Shown: piece by piece, positions 14,381 to 21,199 of the stretch | Layout: every line of letters begins with the position of its first letter | Numbering within the stretch: position 1 is the stretch's first letter | IMG/VR virus record: IMGVR_UViG_3300042562_000515 | Coordinates: 1-36,870 of that record | DNA from: a virus | Direction: 5' to 3' (one strand) | DNA length: 36,870 bases | Program-made: the position numbers and the translations under genes | Notes under the pieces: model-generated | Databases searched by the model: none | What the model was told of the DNA's origin: nothing | The model's input: only the letters and a program-made list of their open reading frames with translations

Positions 14381-14928
14381 TTGTTAAGTATCTTTAATAT
14401 TTCAATATTAATTGTTTGCATTACTTGTTTGAACTCTTGTTCTGAAAGAATAAAGCAATCACCAAATCTGGATTCCAAATATCCTGCAATATCACCCTGC
14501 TCGGATGCCGTGAACGCTACACCCAGAGAAGTATCATCAATTGGGATTACCTTCCAAGATTTCCACATATCACCAGACAAAGTAAAGTCCATATAGTTAG
14601 TCTGTCGGCCTAATGCTCGCCTAAAGTCAGCATATCCGTAAAATTCAGAGGTATCTCCATTGGATTTCATTCTTGCGCCAATTCGTTTTTTGGACGCTAT
14701 TTGTCCAAATCTCTTTGAAATCGGACTGCCTGCACCGATAGTCTTTCCAGTATCATAAGGAGGTAATTTACTGCCATCGGACTTTAATCCTTTCTGCTGG
14801 ATTCTGGACTGCACCGCATCCGCTGATTCAATCGCAGCCTTTCGCAGCACCTTATTAACATTAGTAAGGTCTTTAAGGTTGGCTAATTGCGCCATCATAA
14901 ACTGGTGAGTACTTGTGAATTGAGGCAT
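14377..14928 (-). CDS. Virion morphogenesis (gp10-like) protein
   Basis: A 183-residue basic protein. The motif MDFTLSGDMWKSW (about 113-125), the preceding basic helix and the LESRFGDCFILSEQE-like C-terminal segment resemble the phage virion morphogenesis/HK97-gp10 family that completes the head-tail joint. It is the first gene of a two-gene unit, overlapped by the next as ATGA. Confidence rests on the SGDM-xx-SW pattern. Confidence 0.65.
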   Translation of the reverse strand: MPQFTSTHQFMMAQLANLKDLTNVNKVLRKAAIESADAVQSRIQQKGLKSDGSKLPPYDTGKTIGAGSPISKRFGQIASKKRIGARMKSNGDTSEFYGYADFRRALGRQTNYMDFTLSGDMWKSWKVIPIDDTSLGVAFTASEQGDIAGYLESRFGDCFILSEQEFKQVMQTINIEILKILNK

Positions 14929-14964
14929 ACTTTGAAAAATAGTTTACTCTTTTTGCAGTTTTAT

Positions 14965-14995
14965 TTTGCAATTAAAATAATATGTATTTAATTTG
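14965..14995 (+). promoter_or_regulatory. Early promoter (copy 3) before the small-gene cassette
   Basis: TTTG (14965-14968), 19-base spacer, TTAATTTG (14988-14995; consensus TAnnTTTG with one change). The upstream flank TTTTGCAATTAAAATAA is shared with the promoters at 9403 and 18142. It drives the plus-strand genes 15023-15658, which lie between minus-strand blocks. Confidence 0.6.
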
Positions 14996-15022
14996 GGCTT
15001 TCAAAAATAAACAATTAAAACA

Positions 15023-15373
15023 ATGAATAACGCTTATATCAGAATCAACGGAGAAGTTAAGACCGCATCAGTCTATGTATCTCACAGAATAACCTCACTG
15101 GAAGACATCCAGAAGCTAGTTTTTTCAATTGGTGGGGATATTGTTCTAGTCAAATTTGAATCGCTTGGAGAAACGCTTTATGCGCTTACTTATATGAGTT
15201 ATCAATGTGATTATAAAATTAGTCTGAACTTCACTTATCAGATTGATTCAGAAGATTATTTTAATAAATTACTGATAGGATTTAACGGAAAAAAAGTTAG
15301 TGTTTTTCGTGCTGGAACTTTATTAACTTTGATTGATGATCTATATTTAATTGCACCAGATGAAACGCACTAG
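15023..15373 (+). CDS. Small early protein, unknown
   Basis: A 116-residue protein with alternating strand-like hydrophobics (TASVYVSHRI, LVFSIGGDIVLVKF, ISLNFTYQID). No recognised domain. It is the first gene of a cassette isolated between minus-strand operons, behind its own promoter. Its end overlaps the next micro-gene by 14 bases. Confidence 0.6.
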   Translation: MNNAYIRINGEVKTASVYVSHRITSLEDIQKLVFSIGGDIVLVKFESLGETLYALTYMSYQCDYKISLNFTYQIDSEDYFNKLLIGFNGKKVSVFRAGTLLTLIDDLYLIAPDETH

Positions 15374-15476
15374 AAAATACTGGGCCGATAAAATTACGAT
15401 GATAATTTCGGCCCTAATTGTAACCGTGTTAATTTCTTTGATAATATTCAGATTTTTCGAATATTTGTTAAAATGA
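15360..15476 (+). CDS. 38-residue single-pass membrane micro-protein
   Basis: MKRTRKYWADKITMIISALI is the start, giving a basic N-terminus followed by a hydrophobic span (about residues 13-33). It overlaps the previous gene's end by 14 bases and the next gene's ATG as ATGA, so its reading frame is embedded in the operon's coupling. Compare the 34-residue membrane micro-gene at 18358. Possible roles in superinfection exclusion or host-membrane takeover are speculation. Confidence 0.55.
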   Translation: MKRTRKYWADKITMIISALIVTVLISLIIFRFFEYLLK

Positions 15477-15658
15477 AACTCTACCAGATTTGCCAGCCAA
15501 TTGAACCACTTATGGAACGTGGAACTGGTAAAGTCATTTCTGACGATTCCAGAGTAGTTATTTTGGAATTTCTGCCCAACAACAAAGTAAAAGTTTCCCG
15601 ATATGGATACTATCTTGATACCATAACGGTCGATTTAAAGCAACTCAAATGCTCATAG
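15473..15658 (+). CDS. Small early protein, unknown
   Basis: A 61-residue strand-rich protein (VVILEFLPNNKVKVSRYGYY) of the kind seen in small beta folds. ATGA overlap with the upstream membrane micro-gene indicates translational coupling. A terminator follows. Function unknown. Confidence 0.6.
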   Translation: MKLYQICQPIEPLMERGTGKVISDDSRVVILEFLPNNKVKVSRYGYYLDTITVDLKQLKCS

Positions 15659-15683
15659 ATTAATTGGTAAAAATTAGGTGTTA

Positions 15684-15718
15684 AAAATGCCCTCTGATAT
15701 TCGGAGGGCTTTTTTTTA
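15684..15718. terminator. Terminator between convergent genes
   Basis: GCCCTC (15689-15694) pairs with GAGGGC (15704-15709) around a 9-base loop, then eight Ts. The preceding A-run allows function in both directions. The T-run overlaps the TAA stop of the minus-strand gene at 15716. Confidence 0.8.
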
Positions 15719-16753
15719 TGGCCTACTGAAACCTTGGCTGATTATGCTGGCATCATCGCAATTAAAGCATAATCCCTCTCCTCGCAGATTTAACTGTCTG
15801 GCCCAGATAGATAATGAGGTTGTGTATTCTTCCAGAAATGTAGCCATTGCCCTCTCTGTGAACTCTCGATTGCCTTGGCTGAAGTAGTTGGCCCTTGGAC
15901 TGGCTACCTTGGCCCATAGAGTTTGATAACATAGCAGATTGGCCCACGCATCAGCAAGGAACTCACGCTGACCGCATATAAATGAATCTAGCGAACAAAG
16001 CAATTCTGCATCTATATAAACTCCAGACTGAGTTGAATCTTGATTCCAGTCGCTTCCAAGTCCGTAATTTAGCGGTGCTGTTACTGGAAAGATATTCCAG
16101 CCATTTCTCCATACATAACTGAATCTGGTAGCGCATTCGATGTCCATTTGATTCCAGCCGTAATCGACAAAAGAGCCAGATAAGGTATCGAGTTCGGTGC
16201 AATCAACTCCGACCATCATATTGATTTTATCGAAGTCCGAAAAGAAAACCTCATTGACTGGAATGTAATTCATACCGGGGTTGATCGTAAAAGTATCAGT
16301 CCAAAGAACCCGACCATCTTGGCACTGGAAAATACTGATGGCCACATCTTCGACTGAATCTGCTCCAGCATTGAATACATATACTTGCTTGATTCGCATT
16401 CCAAGATACTTCGAGCCAGAAATGGACACAAACACACCTCTAAGCTGCTCGGATGCTGGGAGTGGTACTATCTGCTGCCATTGCTGCACGAATGCCTTAG
16501 AAGTCTGGAATAAGACTTGGTCTAATCTGGCTTCGGCATATTGGAACAAAGCCTGCTGAACATCTCGCTTGATTCGTGAGTAGGCTACGGCTTGCGTACT
16601 GTTCCAGAAACCGACATAACTGGCTTGCTCTGGAGTGCTGATCTTCTCCAGCAGTTCAGTTTGCATACCGGGGAAGTCATTAATGTAAAGTCCAGAAAGC
16701 GGATTTGTGGCCGTGCAACCTCTTAATCCTACGAAATCAGTTAAGCAGTTCAT
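15716..16753 (-). CDS. Large virion protein, possible connector or tail component
   Basis: A 345-residue protein with a Cys-bearing N-terminus (NCLTDFVGLRGCTATNPLSG), a helical early part (about 45-100) and beta-rich remainder. It has no signal peptide or membrane segment. It follows the lysis cassette on the same strand after a terminator. No domain recognised; composition with many Trp, Tyr and Asn suggests a virion surface or baseplate protein. Confidence 0.65.
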   Translation of the reverse strand: MNCLTDFVGLRGCTATNPLSGLYINDFPGMQTELLEKISTPEQASYVGFWNSTQAVAYSRIKRDVQQALFQYAEARLDQVLFQTSKAFVQQWQQIVPLPASEQLRGVFVSISGSKYLGMRIKQVYVFNAGADSVEDVAISIFQCQDGRVLWTDTFTINPGMNYIPVNEVFFSDFDKINMMVGVDCTELDTLSGSFVDYGWNQMDIECATRFSYVWRNGWNIFPVTAPLNYGLGSDWNQDSTQSGVYIDAELLCSLDSFICGQREFLADAWANLLCYQTLWAKVASPRANYFSQGNREFTERAMATFLEEYTTSLSIWARQLNLRGEGLCFNCDDASIISQGFSRP

Positions 16754-16773
16754 AGTTATTTTTTTGCGAAGTT

Positions 16774-16813
16774 AAAAAAAAAACCTCATTACAAGTAAAA
16801 CTCATAACGAGGT
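16774..16813 (-). terminator. Terminator of the lysis operon
   Basis: On the minus strand, ACCTCGTTA (16813-16805) pairs with TAATGAGGT (16791-16783), with one G-U pair, then a run of Ts. The wobble pair would be a mismatch on the plus strand, so it works for the minus-strand lysis transcript. Confidence 0.75.
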
Positions 16814-16839
16814 CATATATATAACGAAAAGAAAAATAA

Positions 16840-17040
16840 CTAATTAGATGGCTTTTCTGGTGCTGGCATTATTCGGAAAATCTTATTGGTTAGCCCAACC
16901 CAGACACCCAGCACTTGCGCCAAGATAAACATAAGAATCGTATCTGATGATTGAACTTTTTCAGACCGATATAAAGCGAATACACCAATCAGTAATCCAG
17001 TTAGAATAACCGTTACCGATATGAATGCAAAGACTTGCAT
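16840..17040 (-). CDS. Two-span membrane protein, holin candidate
   Basis: A 66-residue protein starting MQVFAFISVTVILTGLLIGV, with two hydrophobic spans (about residues 2-22 and 33-52) and a basic end (NKIFRIMPAPEKPSN). Size and topology fit a class II holin. An in-frame GTG at 17151 would add 37 residues and overlap the preceding gene by 94 bases; the ATG at 17040, 17 bases after that stop, is preferred. Position downstream of the endolysin and spanin-like gene supports a lysis role, but no holin family was recognised. Confidence 0.55.
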   Translation of the reverse strand: MQVFAFISVTVILTGLLIGVFALYRSEKVQSSDTILMFILAQVLGVWVGLTNKIFRIMPAPEKPSN

Positions 17041-17057
17041 TCGCTTGGTGTAGGTAT

Positions 17058-17372
17058 TTATAGGGCTGGAAATATTGTCTTCAACAGACCGCCCAGAAAC
17101 CTGCCTCTTCGCTCGGCTCGGTCTGCTTTGGTTGCTTTCGTTTGCTGGCACGAATCAAGATATAAGATGGATCTAGTTAAGATTTGCTCGTTATGCTTTA
17201 GCGAATCAGTTTTCAAAGACAATTCAATCATATAGCCAGTCAGCATAACATTAGCTGAGTCCATTTCAGCATATTGCTTTTCGGTTGTCTGCTTAATCTC
17301 CGAAATGGTTAAAAATGAAAATAAGATAAGGCCAGCAACTAGAACGAAAAATGCGATTTGTAAGTATTTCAT
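17058..17372 (-). CDS. Spanin-like single-span protein
   Basis: A 104-residue protein with an N-terminal membrane span (LQIAFFVLVAGLILFSFLTI) followed by a charged, helical segment (residues about 25-100) rich in Thr, Lys and Glu. This is the layout of an inner-membrane spanin (Rz-like), whose periplasmic coiled coil links to the outer membrane during lysis. No lipoprotein partner (Rz1-like) is seen. ATGA overlap with the upstream gene (17369). Spanin role is inference from topology and neighbours. Confidence 0.6.
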   Translation of the reverse strand: MKYLQIAFFVLVAGLILFSFLTISEIKQTTEKQYAEMDSANVMLTGYMIELSLKTDSLKHNEQILTRSILYLDSCQQTKATKADRAERRGRFLGGLLKTIFPAL

Positions 17373-17668
17373 TTGATGAATATTTTTTTAAGGATTATGA
17401 GAGTTTTTTCAATCCAAGTCTTGCGGTGGTAAGGCCGTTTGTTAGGATTTATTTCGTGCGCTTCTTCAATAGCTTTATTGTTTCGCCATTCGTAACCAGC
17501 ATTAACTAGGCGCATCGTGAGTAGGATTAGCCAGCCGTGATCGAATAAGAACTGCTCCCAGAATGGGAAATCTGGTGTAGAAAAGACGGTTGCAAACTTC
17601 AGCCAAGCAATGGTTGCATAAGCTGGAACATCGGCAAGAACTTGAGCTGCGAAGTGTTTAATGTTCAT
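17369..17668 (-). CDS. Small protein in the lysis cassette
   Basis: A 99-residue protein with two moderately hydrophobic stretches (about 8-27, with AYATIAWLKFATVF, and 41-58, FLFDHGWLILLTMRLVNA) and a basic C-terminus (RPYHRKTWIEKTLIILKKIF). The ATG at 17668 overlaps the endolysin stop as TGATG; the TTG extension to 17671 is not needed. It could be a holin-like or anti-holin protein; I recognise no family. Confidence 0.6.
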   Translation of the reverse strand: MNIKHFAAQVLADVPAYATIAWLKFATVFSTPDFPFWEQFLFDHGWLILLTMRLVNAGYEWRNNKAIEEAHEINPNKRPYHRKTWIEKTLIILKKIFIK

Positions 17669-18027
17669 CAATATAGCCAGATTACATTTTTATCCTTTGT
17701 CGGGTCAGAATCGCAATGGATAAAGGTTTTATTGATTCCAATCCGATTGATACCAGCAGCTATTAAGGCTGCTATGATTAACTTACGTTCTCTTGGTTCT
17801 ACGCAATGAATATCTGCTGCCCAGCCAGATGTATGACTTGAACCAGCAACACCTTTTACTTTCTTATTATGCGCTTCAGTTCGGAATCCAGAGTTGATTT
17901 TGAAAGGAACTCCAGCAATGCCTCTGGCCTTATCTAAGGCAGTAAGGAATGCAGACTGCATTCTGTTGCCAGAGTTTGGCACATCTGGGCTATCAAATTC
18001 CGAAATGTTAAAGTGTTGTAACAACAT
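17668..18027 (-). CDS. Peptidase M15 endolysin (L,D- or D,D-type)
   Basis: A 119-residue single-domain M15-type peptidase. The zinc site is visible: H65 in SSHTSGWAAD, D72 in AADIH and H104 in TFIHCD; the conserved SGFRT is at 46-50. Small M15 proteins cut peptide crosslinks in peptidoglycan and act as phage endolysins. There is no signal peptide, so it would need a holin. It is the first gene of the lysis cassette, downstream of the promoter/operator at 18032-18064. Confidence 0.85.
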   Translation of the reverse strand: MLLQHFNISEFDSPDVPNSGNRMQSAFLTALDKARGIAGVPFKINSGFRTEAHNKKVKGVAGSSHTSGWAADIHCVEPRERKLIIAALIAAGINRIGINKTFIHCDSDPTKDKNVIWLY

Positions 18028-18031
18028 AAAT

Positions 18032-18064
18032 CAAAGGTAATAGGATGTATGATTTTTGTCATAC
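18032..18064 (-). promoter_or_regulatory. Lysis promoter with a palindromic operator
   Basis: On the minus strand, TACCTTTG (18039-18032) is a perfect -7 box for the endolysin gene (ATG 18027). No TTTG lies at -33; instead GTATGA (18047-18052) and TCATAC (18059-18064) form a perfect 6-base inverted repeat at that position. This suggests that an activator replaces the -33 contact, so lysis is switched on late; inference. Confidence 0.5.
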
Positions 18065-18141
18065 TTTTTTGAATTTATTTAAATCTGATTATATTGGTTT
18101 AGAAGAGGTGAAAAAATATTTTATCTTTTTTTCTTTAATAT

Positions 18142-18172
18142 TTTGCAGTTAAAATAAAAGCTATTATATTTG
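18142..18172 (+). promoter_or_regulatory. Strong Bacteroidetes-type early promoter (copy 2)
   Basis: TTTG (18142-18145), a 19-base spacer and TATATTTG (18165-18172). The -33 flank TTTTGCAGTTAAAATAAA is identical to the promoter at 9403, and the A-rich leader also shares the start CATCAAACAAxAACAAAAAA. It drives the nucleotide-metabolism cassette. Confidence 0.75.
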
Positions 18173-18199
18173 ACCCATCAAACAATAACAAAAAACAAA

Positions 18200-18352
18200 A
18201 TGAAAACTTTCACAATCGAAAACACCGCAGCAAATTACAATTGGGTTTTAGATAATCTTGATGACCGAGATTATACAATTGTACACAATCAAATCATAAT
18301 AAAGTACCGTTATGAATTTCAGATGTCAGACATTTTAAATGCTATTGCATAA
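18200..18352 (+). CDS. 50-residue early protein, unknown
   Basis: A 50-residue mixed alpha/beta protein starting MKTFTIENTAANYNWVLDNL. The ATG at 18200 is chosen because the upstream frame would read through the -7 box. First gene behind an early promoter whose twin precedes the 9467 gene; the two proteins show no clear similarity. Function unknown. Confidence 0.6.
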   Translation: MKTFTIENTAANYNWVLDNLDDRDYTIVHNQIIIKYRYEFQMSDILNAIA

Positions 18353-18357
18353 TCATT

Positions 18358-18462
18358 ATGAATTACCAAGAAAAATTACCCAATGAAAATTGGATGGCCG
18401 TTAAGGCTTTCGCTACCTTGTTTTTACTAATCATTTTAGCCTCATTTATTGAATCGCTATGA
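18358..18462 (+). CDS. 34-residue single-pass membrane micro-protein
   Basis: Starts MNYQEKLPNENWMAVKAFAT and continues into a hydrophobic span (about residues 16-30). It begins 5 bases after the previous stop and ends in an ATGA overlap with the next gene, which supports it being real. Layout parallels the 38-residue micro-gene at 15360: a soluble leader gene, then a membrane micro-gene, then an ATGA-coupled gene. Confidence 0.5.
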   Translation: MNYQEKLPNENWMAVKAFATLFLLIILASFIESL

Positions 18463-18785
18463 AGTATCAAAATTCAATAAAGAATGACTTCAGCAAATTT
18501 AGCTGCTTCGTGAAAGGGACGGTTATTACTGCCGAGGTCATACAGAAGTCTGGAAGAGTTATGAAGAACGAAATGAAGATGTATTTCAATCGCATTCTAA
18601 ATGACTGCCAGCAGTTCGAAAAGGAACTACATCGACAACTTGGAACGGAGAATGCCGAAAACGAAGATGACGTAAACTCTTCAATCGTTGGACTGGTCTG
18701 GGATCTATTCGATATGGATACAGATGAACGAGAGCAGTTCATTGAATATATTAACAACTTTGAACCAAAGAAAAATGAAGACTAA
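18459..18785 (+). CDS. Helical acidic protein upstream of ThyX, unknown
   Basis: A 108-residue protein. A basic N-terminal half (residues 1-60, with NDFSKFSCFVKGTVITAEVI) is followed by a strongly acidic helical C-terminus (TENAENEDDVNSS, then DMDTDEREQFIEYI). Its last codons overlap the ThyX start by 11 bases, so expression is coupled. No family recognised. Confidence 0.65.
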   Translation: MKYQNSIKNDFSKFSCFVKGTVITAEVIQKSGRVMKNEMKMYFNRILNDCQQFEKELHRQLGTENAENEDDVNSSIVGLVWDLFDMDTDEREQFIEYINNFEPKKNED

Positions 18786-19425
18786 ATTAATATCTATAAC
18801 AACTGGGTCGGCTGATGGTAAACTGCTATCTCCAGAAGAATTGATTGTTTATACGGCTAGAGTTTCAAATCCAGAAAACCAAATGAACTTTGAAACCTCA
18901 GATAGACTTATTGCCTACCTAATCAAACACAAGCACTGGAGTCCATTCGAGATGGCTGATATGACCATCGAGATTACAACCAGCAGAGCCATCGCAGCCC
19001 AAATCCTGCGCCATAGGTCATTCAGTTTCCAAGAGTTCAGCCAGCGATATTCTAAGGCCGAAGTTGCAGAACAGATTCAATTACGATTGAAGGCTGAAAG
19101 TAATCGCCAAAGTAGCAGCAATATTTTATCACGTTCAGAAGATGATATGCTTCTTTACAAATGTGTACAGTATTCAGTAGATATTGCATTTGAAGCCTAT
19201 CAAGATTTATTAGATAATGGTATTGCTAAGGAGTGCGCAAGGATGGTTCTGCCATTGGCAACACAGACAACGATGTATATGAAAGGATCGATTCGTAGCT
19301 GGATTCATTACCTTCAGATCCGATGTGATGAACATACACAAGCTGAGCATCGCTGGATTGCTGATGAAATTAAAGCAATATTTAAAGAGCAATTTCAAAA
19401 TATTTATTCAGCAATTGGCTGGTAA
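18775..19425 (+). CDS. thyX: Flavin-dependent thymidylate synthase
   Basis: A 216-residue ThyX. It makes dTMP (or possibly a modified pyrimidine) from dUMP using methylenetetrahydrofolate, FAD and NADPH. The ThyX signature RHRSFSFQEFSQRYS lies at about residues 78-92 (RHR-x7-S), HWSPFE at about 53-58, and the substrate-binding region ARMVLPLATQTTMYMKGSIR at about 148-167. Length matches the family. Its first 11 bases overlap the previous gene. In a phage with a DNA glycosyltransferase, this homolog could be a hydroxymethylating variant, but no residue here proves it; ordinary thymidylate supply is the safer reading. Confidence 0.9.
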   Translation: MKTKLISITTGSADGKLLSPEELIVYTARVSNPENQMNFETSDRLIAYLIKHKHWSPFEMADMTIEITTSRAIAAQILRHRSFSFQEFSQRYSKAEVAEQIQLRLKAESNRQSSSNILSRSEDDMLLYKCVQYSVDIAFEAYQDLLDNGIAKECARMVLPLATQTTMYMKGSIRSWIHYLQIRCDEHTQAEHRWIADEIKAIFKEQFQNIYSAIGW

Positions 19426-19435
19426 AACTATTTTT

Positions 19436-20308
19436 ATGGAAAATGATATTATATGCTGGTGGTCTGGTGGAGTTACTTCAGCAGTATCTTGCAAAATTGC
19501 TATTGATATTTTTGGAATTGATAGATGTCGATTTATAATGATTGACACTAAAAATGAAGATGATGATACTTACAGATTTTTAAATGATTGCGAAAAATGG
19601 TATGGTAAAAAAATTGAAATTATTACTGCAATTGGGGAAAAGTATAATTCAATTCAAGAAGTTTGGAAAAAACACTTGTCCTTAAATGTGGCAAATGGTG
19701 CAATTTGTTCAAATATTTTAAAAAGAAAATGTAGGGAAGATTGGCAAAAAACTGCTGGATATGAATATCAAATTTTTGGATTTGAATTTGATAAAAAGGA
19801 ATTTAATAGAGCAATTGCAATGAAATTAAACCATCCAAAAGCCAAATCAATTTATCCTTTACTACTTTATGGGTATGATAAAAAAAAATGCATAGAAATT
19901 ATTGAAGAAGCAAATATTGAAATCCCAAAAATGTATCAATATGGTTTTGAAAATAATAATTGTTTCAAAACCGGATGTGTGCAGGGCGGAATTGGATATT
20001 GGCAGAAAATGAAAATAGAATTTCCGGATAAATTCAATGCAATGGCTGAAGTCGAACACGAATTAACTAATTTAAGTGGTCTGCCAAAAACAATGCTGAA
20101 GGATCAATCAGAAGAAGCTAAGAAAAATGGAAATGAACTTGTTTTTTTAAAAAAGCATCCAAATTATCCACATTTGAAATGCATTGATGATATGAAAGGA
20201 TTCAAAGTTCAACCATTATTTGATTGCAATGGATTGTGTGGGTTAAATGATTTAGAAAAAAACGAAACTGAAAACCAGATCAATTATCAATTAAATTTAT
20301 TTGATTAA
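19436..20308 (+). CDS. PP-loop ATPase, PAPS-reductase-like
   Basis: A 290-residue protein with the PP-loop near the N-terminus (WWSGGVTSAVSCK, residues 8-20), placing it in the PAPS reductase/PP-loop superfamily. It carries many cysteines, several in pairs: CSNILKRKC, CFKTGCVQGG and CNGLCGLND, which may bind metal or a cluster or carry sulfur. It is strikingly AT-rich, so it was probably acquired separately. Such genes are widespread in phages and their substrate is unknown; thiolation of DNA, RNA or cofactors are possibilities. It follows ThyX by 10 bases. Confidence 0.75.
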   Translation: MENDIICWWSGGVTSAVSCKIAIDIFGIDRCRFIMIDTKNEDDDTYRFLNDCEKWYGKKIEIITAIGEKYNSIQEVWKKHLSLNVANGAICSNILKRKCREDWQKTAGYEYQIFGFEFDKKEFNRAIAMKLNHPKAKSIYPLLLYGYDKKKCIEIIEEANIEIPKMYQYGFENNNCFKTGCVQGGIGYWQKMKIEFPDKFNAMAEVEHELTNLSGLPKTMLKDQSEEAKKNGNELVFLKKHPNYPHLKCIDDMKGFKVQPLFDCNGLCGLNDLEKNETENQINYQLNLFD

Positions 20309-20310
20309 CT

Positions 20311-20721
20311 ATGAAAAGCAATATCTTCGCATTCATACTCTGCGCTATACTCTGCACTATATACTTTGAGGTGCATAAGCCATATAGAACGGCTACACAC
20401 TGCCCAATGCCTCCTTCATACACAAAAGTTAAGGCAACGTATTACCAGCCATTGTCTGGCCAATGCGATGACAGTCCTTTAGAAACTGCAACTGGATACC
20501 ATATTGACTTAAAGAAGTTAAAGAATAAGCAGATCCGCATTCTGGCAGTATCCAGAGATTTGCTGAAAAAGTATCCGTATCATTCGGAAATCTATATCCA
20601 CCAGCCAGAGCATCTGCGTGGATGCTGGAAGGTAGAAGATACGATGAACAAGAGATTCAAAAACAAAATTGACTTACTATCCTACGGTAGAATAGCAGTT
20701 GATTCGGTCACGATTTTATAA
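20311..20721 (+). CDS. Membrane-anchored double-psi beta-barrel/3D-like protein
   Basis: A 136-residue protein. Residues about 4-20 form a hydrophobic signal/anchor (IFAFILCAILCTIYF), then ATYYQPLSGQCDDSPLETATGY (about 44-65) and CWKVEDTMNKRFKNKIDLL (near 109-127) resemble the 3D/RlpA-like double-psi barrel (VEDTMN-xR...IDLL being its hallmark). Such domains act on or bind cell wall. It may be a cell-wall-entry or lysis helper located in the periplasm. It is two bases behind the PP-loop gene. Confidence 0.65.
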   Translation: MKSNIFAFILCAILCTIYFEVHKPYRTATHCPMPPSYTKVKATYYQPLSGQCDDSPLETATGYHIDLKKLKNKQIRILAVSRDLLKKYPYHSEIYIHQPEHLRGCWKVEDTMNKRFKNKIDLLSYGRIAVDSVTIL

Positions 20722-20730
20722 ACAAAAAAG

Positions 20731-21102
20731 ATGAAAAAAATTGAATTGGTAGCTGGCCTTAATGAATCAGCACAGATAATATTTCAGAATAACAAGGCTA
20801 AAGGTTTCTGGGATAAGGAAAGGAACGTGGGTGAAATGCTAATGCTGGTGGTATCGGAACTTGGCGAAGCAATGGAATCTCATCGGAAAGGTAAATTTAC
20901 AACCGAAGAAATTTGGTTGAAATTTGCTGAAACTGGTGATTTCAAATCAACCATCAAGGATACATTCGAAGATGAATTGGCTGATGCAGTCATTCGCCTT
21001 CTGGATATGGCAGCAGGATTAGGAATTGATTTGGAATACCATATTAACGAAAAGGTTATATACAATACAACCAGAGAAAAGTATCACGGCAAATCATATT
21101 AA
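20731..21102 (+). CDS. MazG-like nucleotide pyrophosphohydrolase
   Basis: A 123-residue all-helical protein with the MazG metal site: ELGEAMES (residues 43-50) and EDELADAVIRL (80-90), i.e. ExxE and ExxD. MazG-type enzymes cut NTPs or dNTPs, sometimes (p)ppGpp. Here it could clean modified or unwanted nucleotides and lower host alarm signals, supporting phage replication. It is last in the early cassette before a terminator. Confidence 0.85.
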   Translation: MKKIELVAGLNESAQIIFQNNKAKGFWDKERNVGEMLMLVVSELGEAMESHRKGKFTTEEIWLKFAETGDFKSTIKDTFEDELADAVIRLLDMAAGLGIDLEYHINEKVIYNTTREKYHGKSY

Positions 21103-21133
21103 TACCTTTTAATAGATTTTAATATAAAAAATT

Positions 21134-21162
21134 ACAGACTTATTAAGAGTCTGTTTTTTTTT
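21134..21162 (+). terminator. Terminator after the MazG gene
   Basis: ACAGACT (21134-21140) pairs with AGTCTGT (21148-21154), followed by a run of T. The next gene begins about 40 bases downstream, so it may depend on read-through or on an unidentified promoter. Confidence 0.75.
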
Positions 21163-21199
21163 GCCTATATCTCAATTAATATTTGACTTTAAGTTGAAT

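Noticed and set aside
16840-17151. Longer version of the holin candidate with a 94-base overlap
   Set aside because: It needs a GTG start at 17151; the ATG at 17040 begins just before the first membrane span and avoids the overlap.
21161-21199. TTG start of the metallophosphoesterase
   Set aside because: It lies at the terminator T-run; the ATG at 21200 keeps the domain whole.
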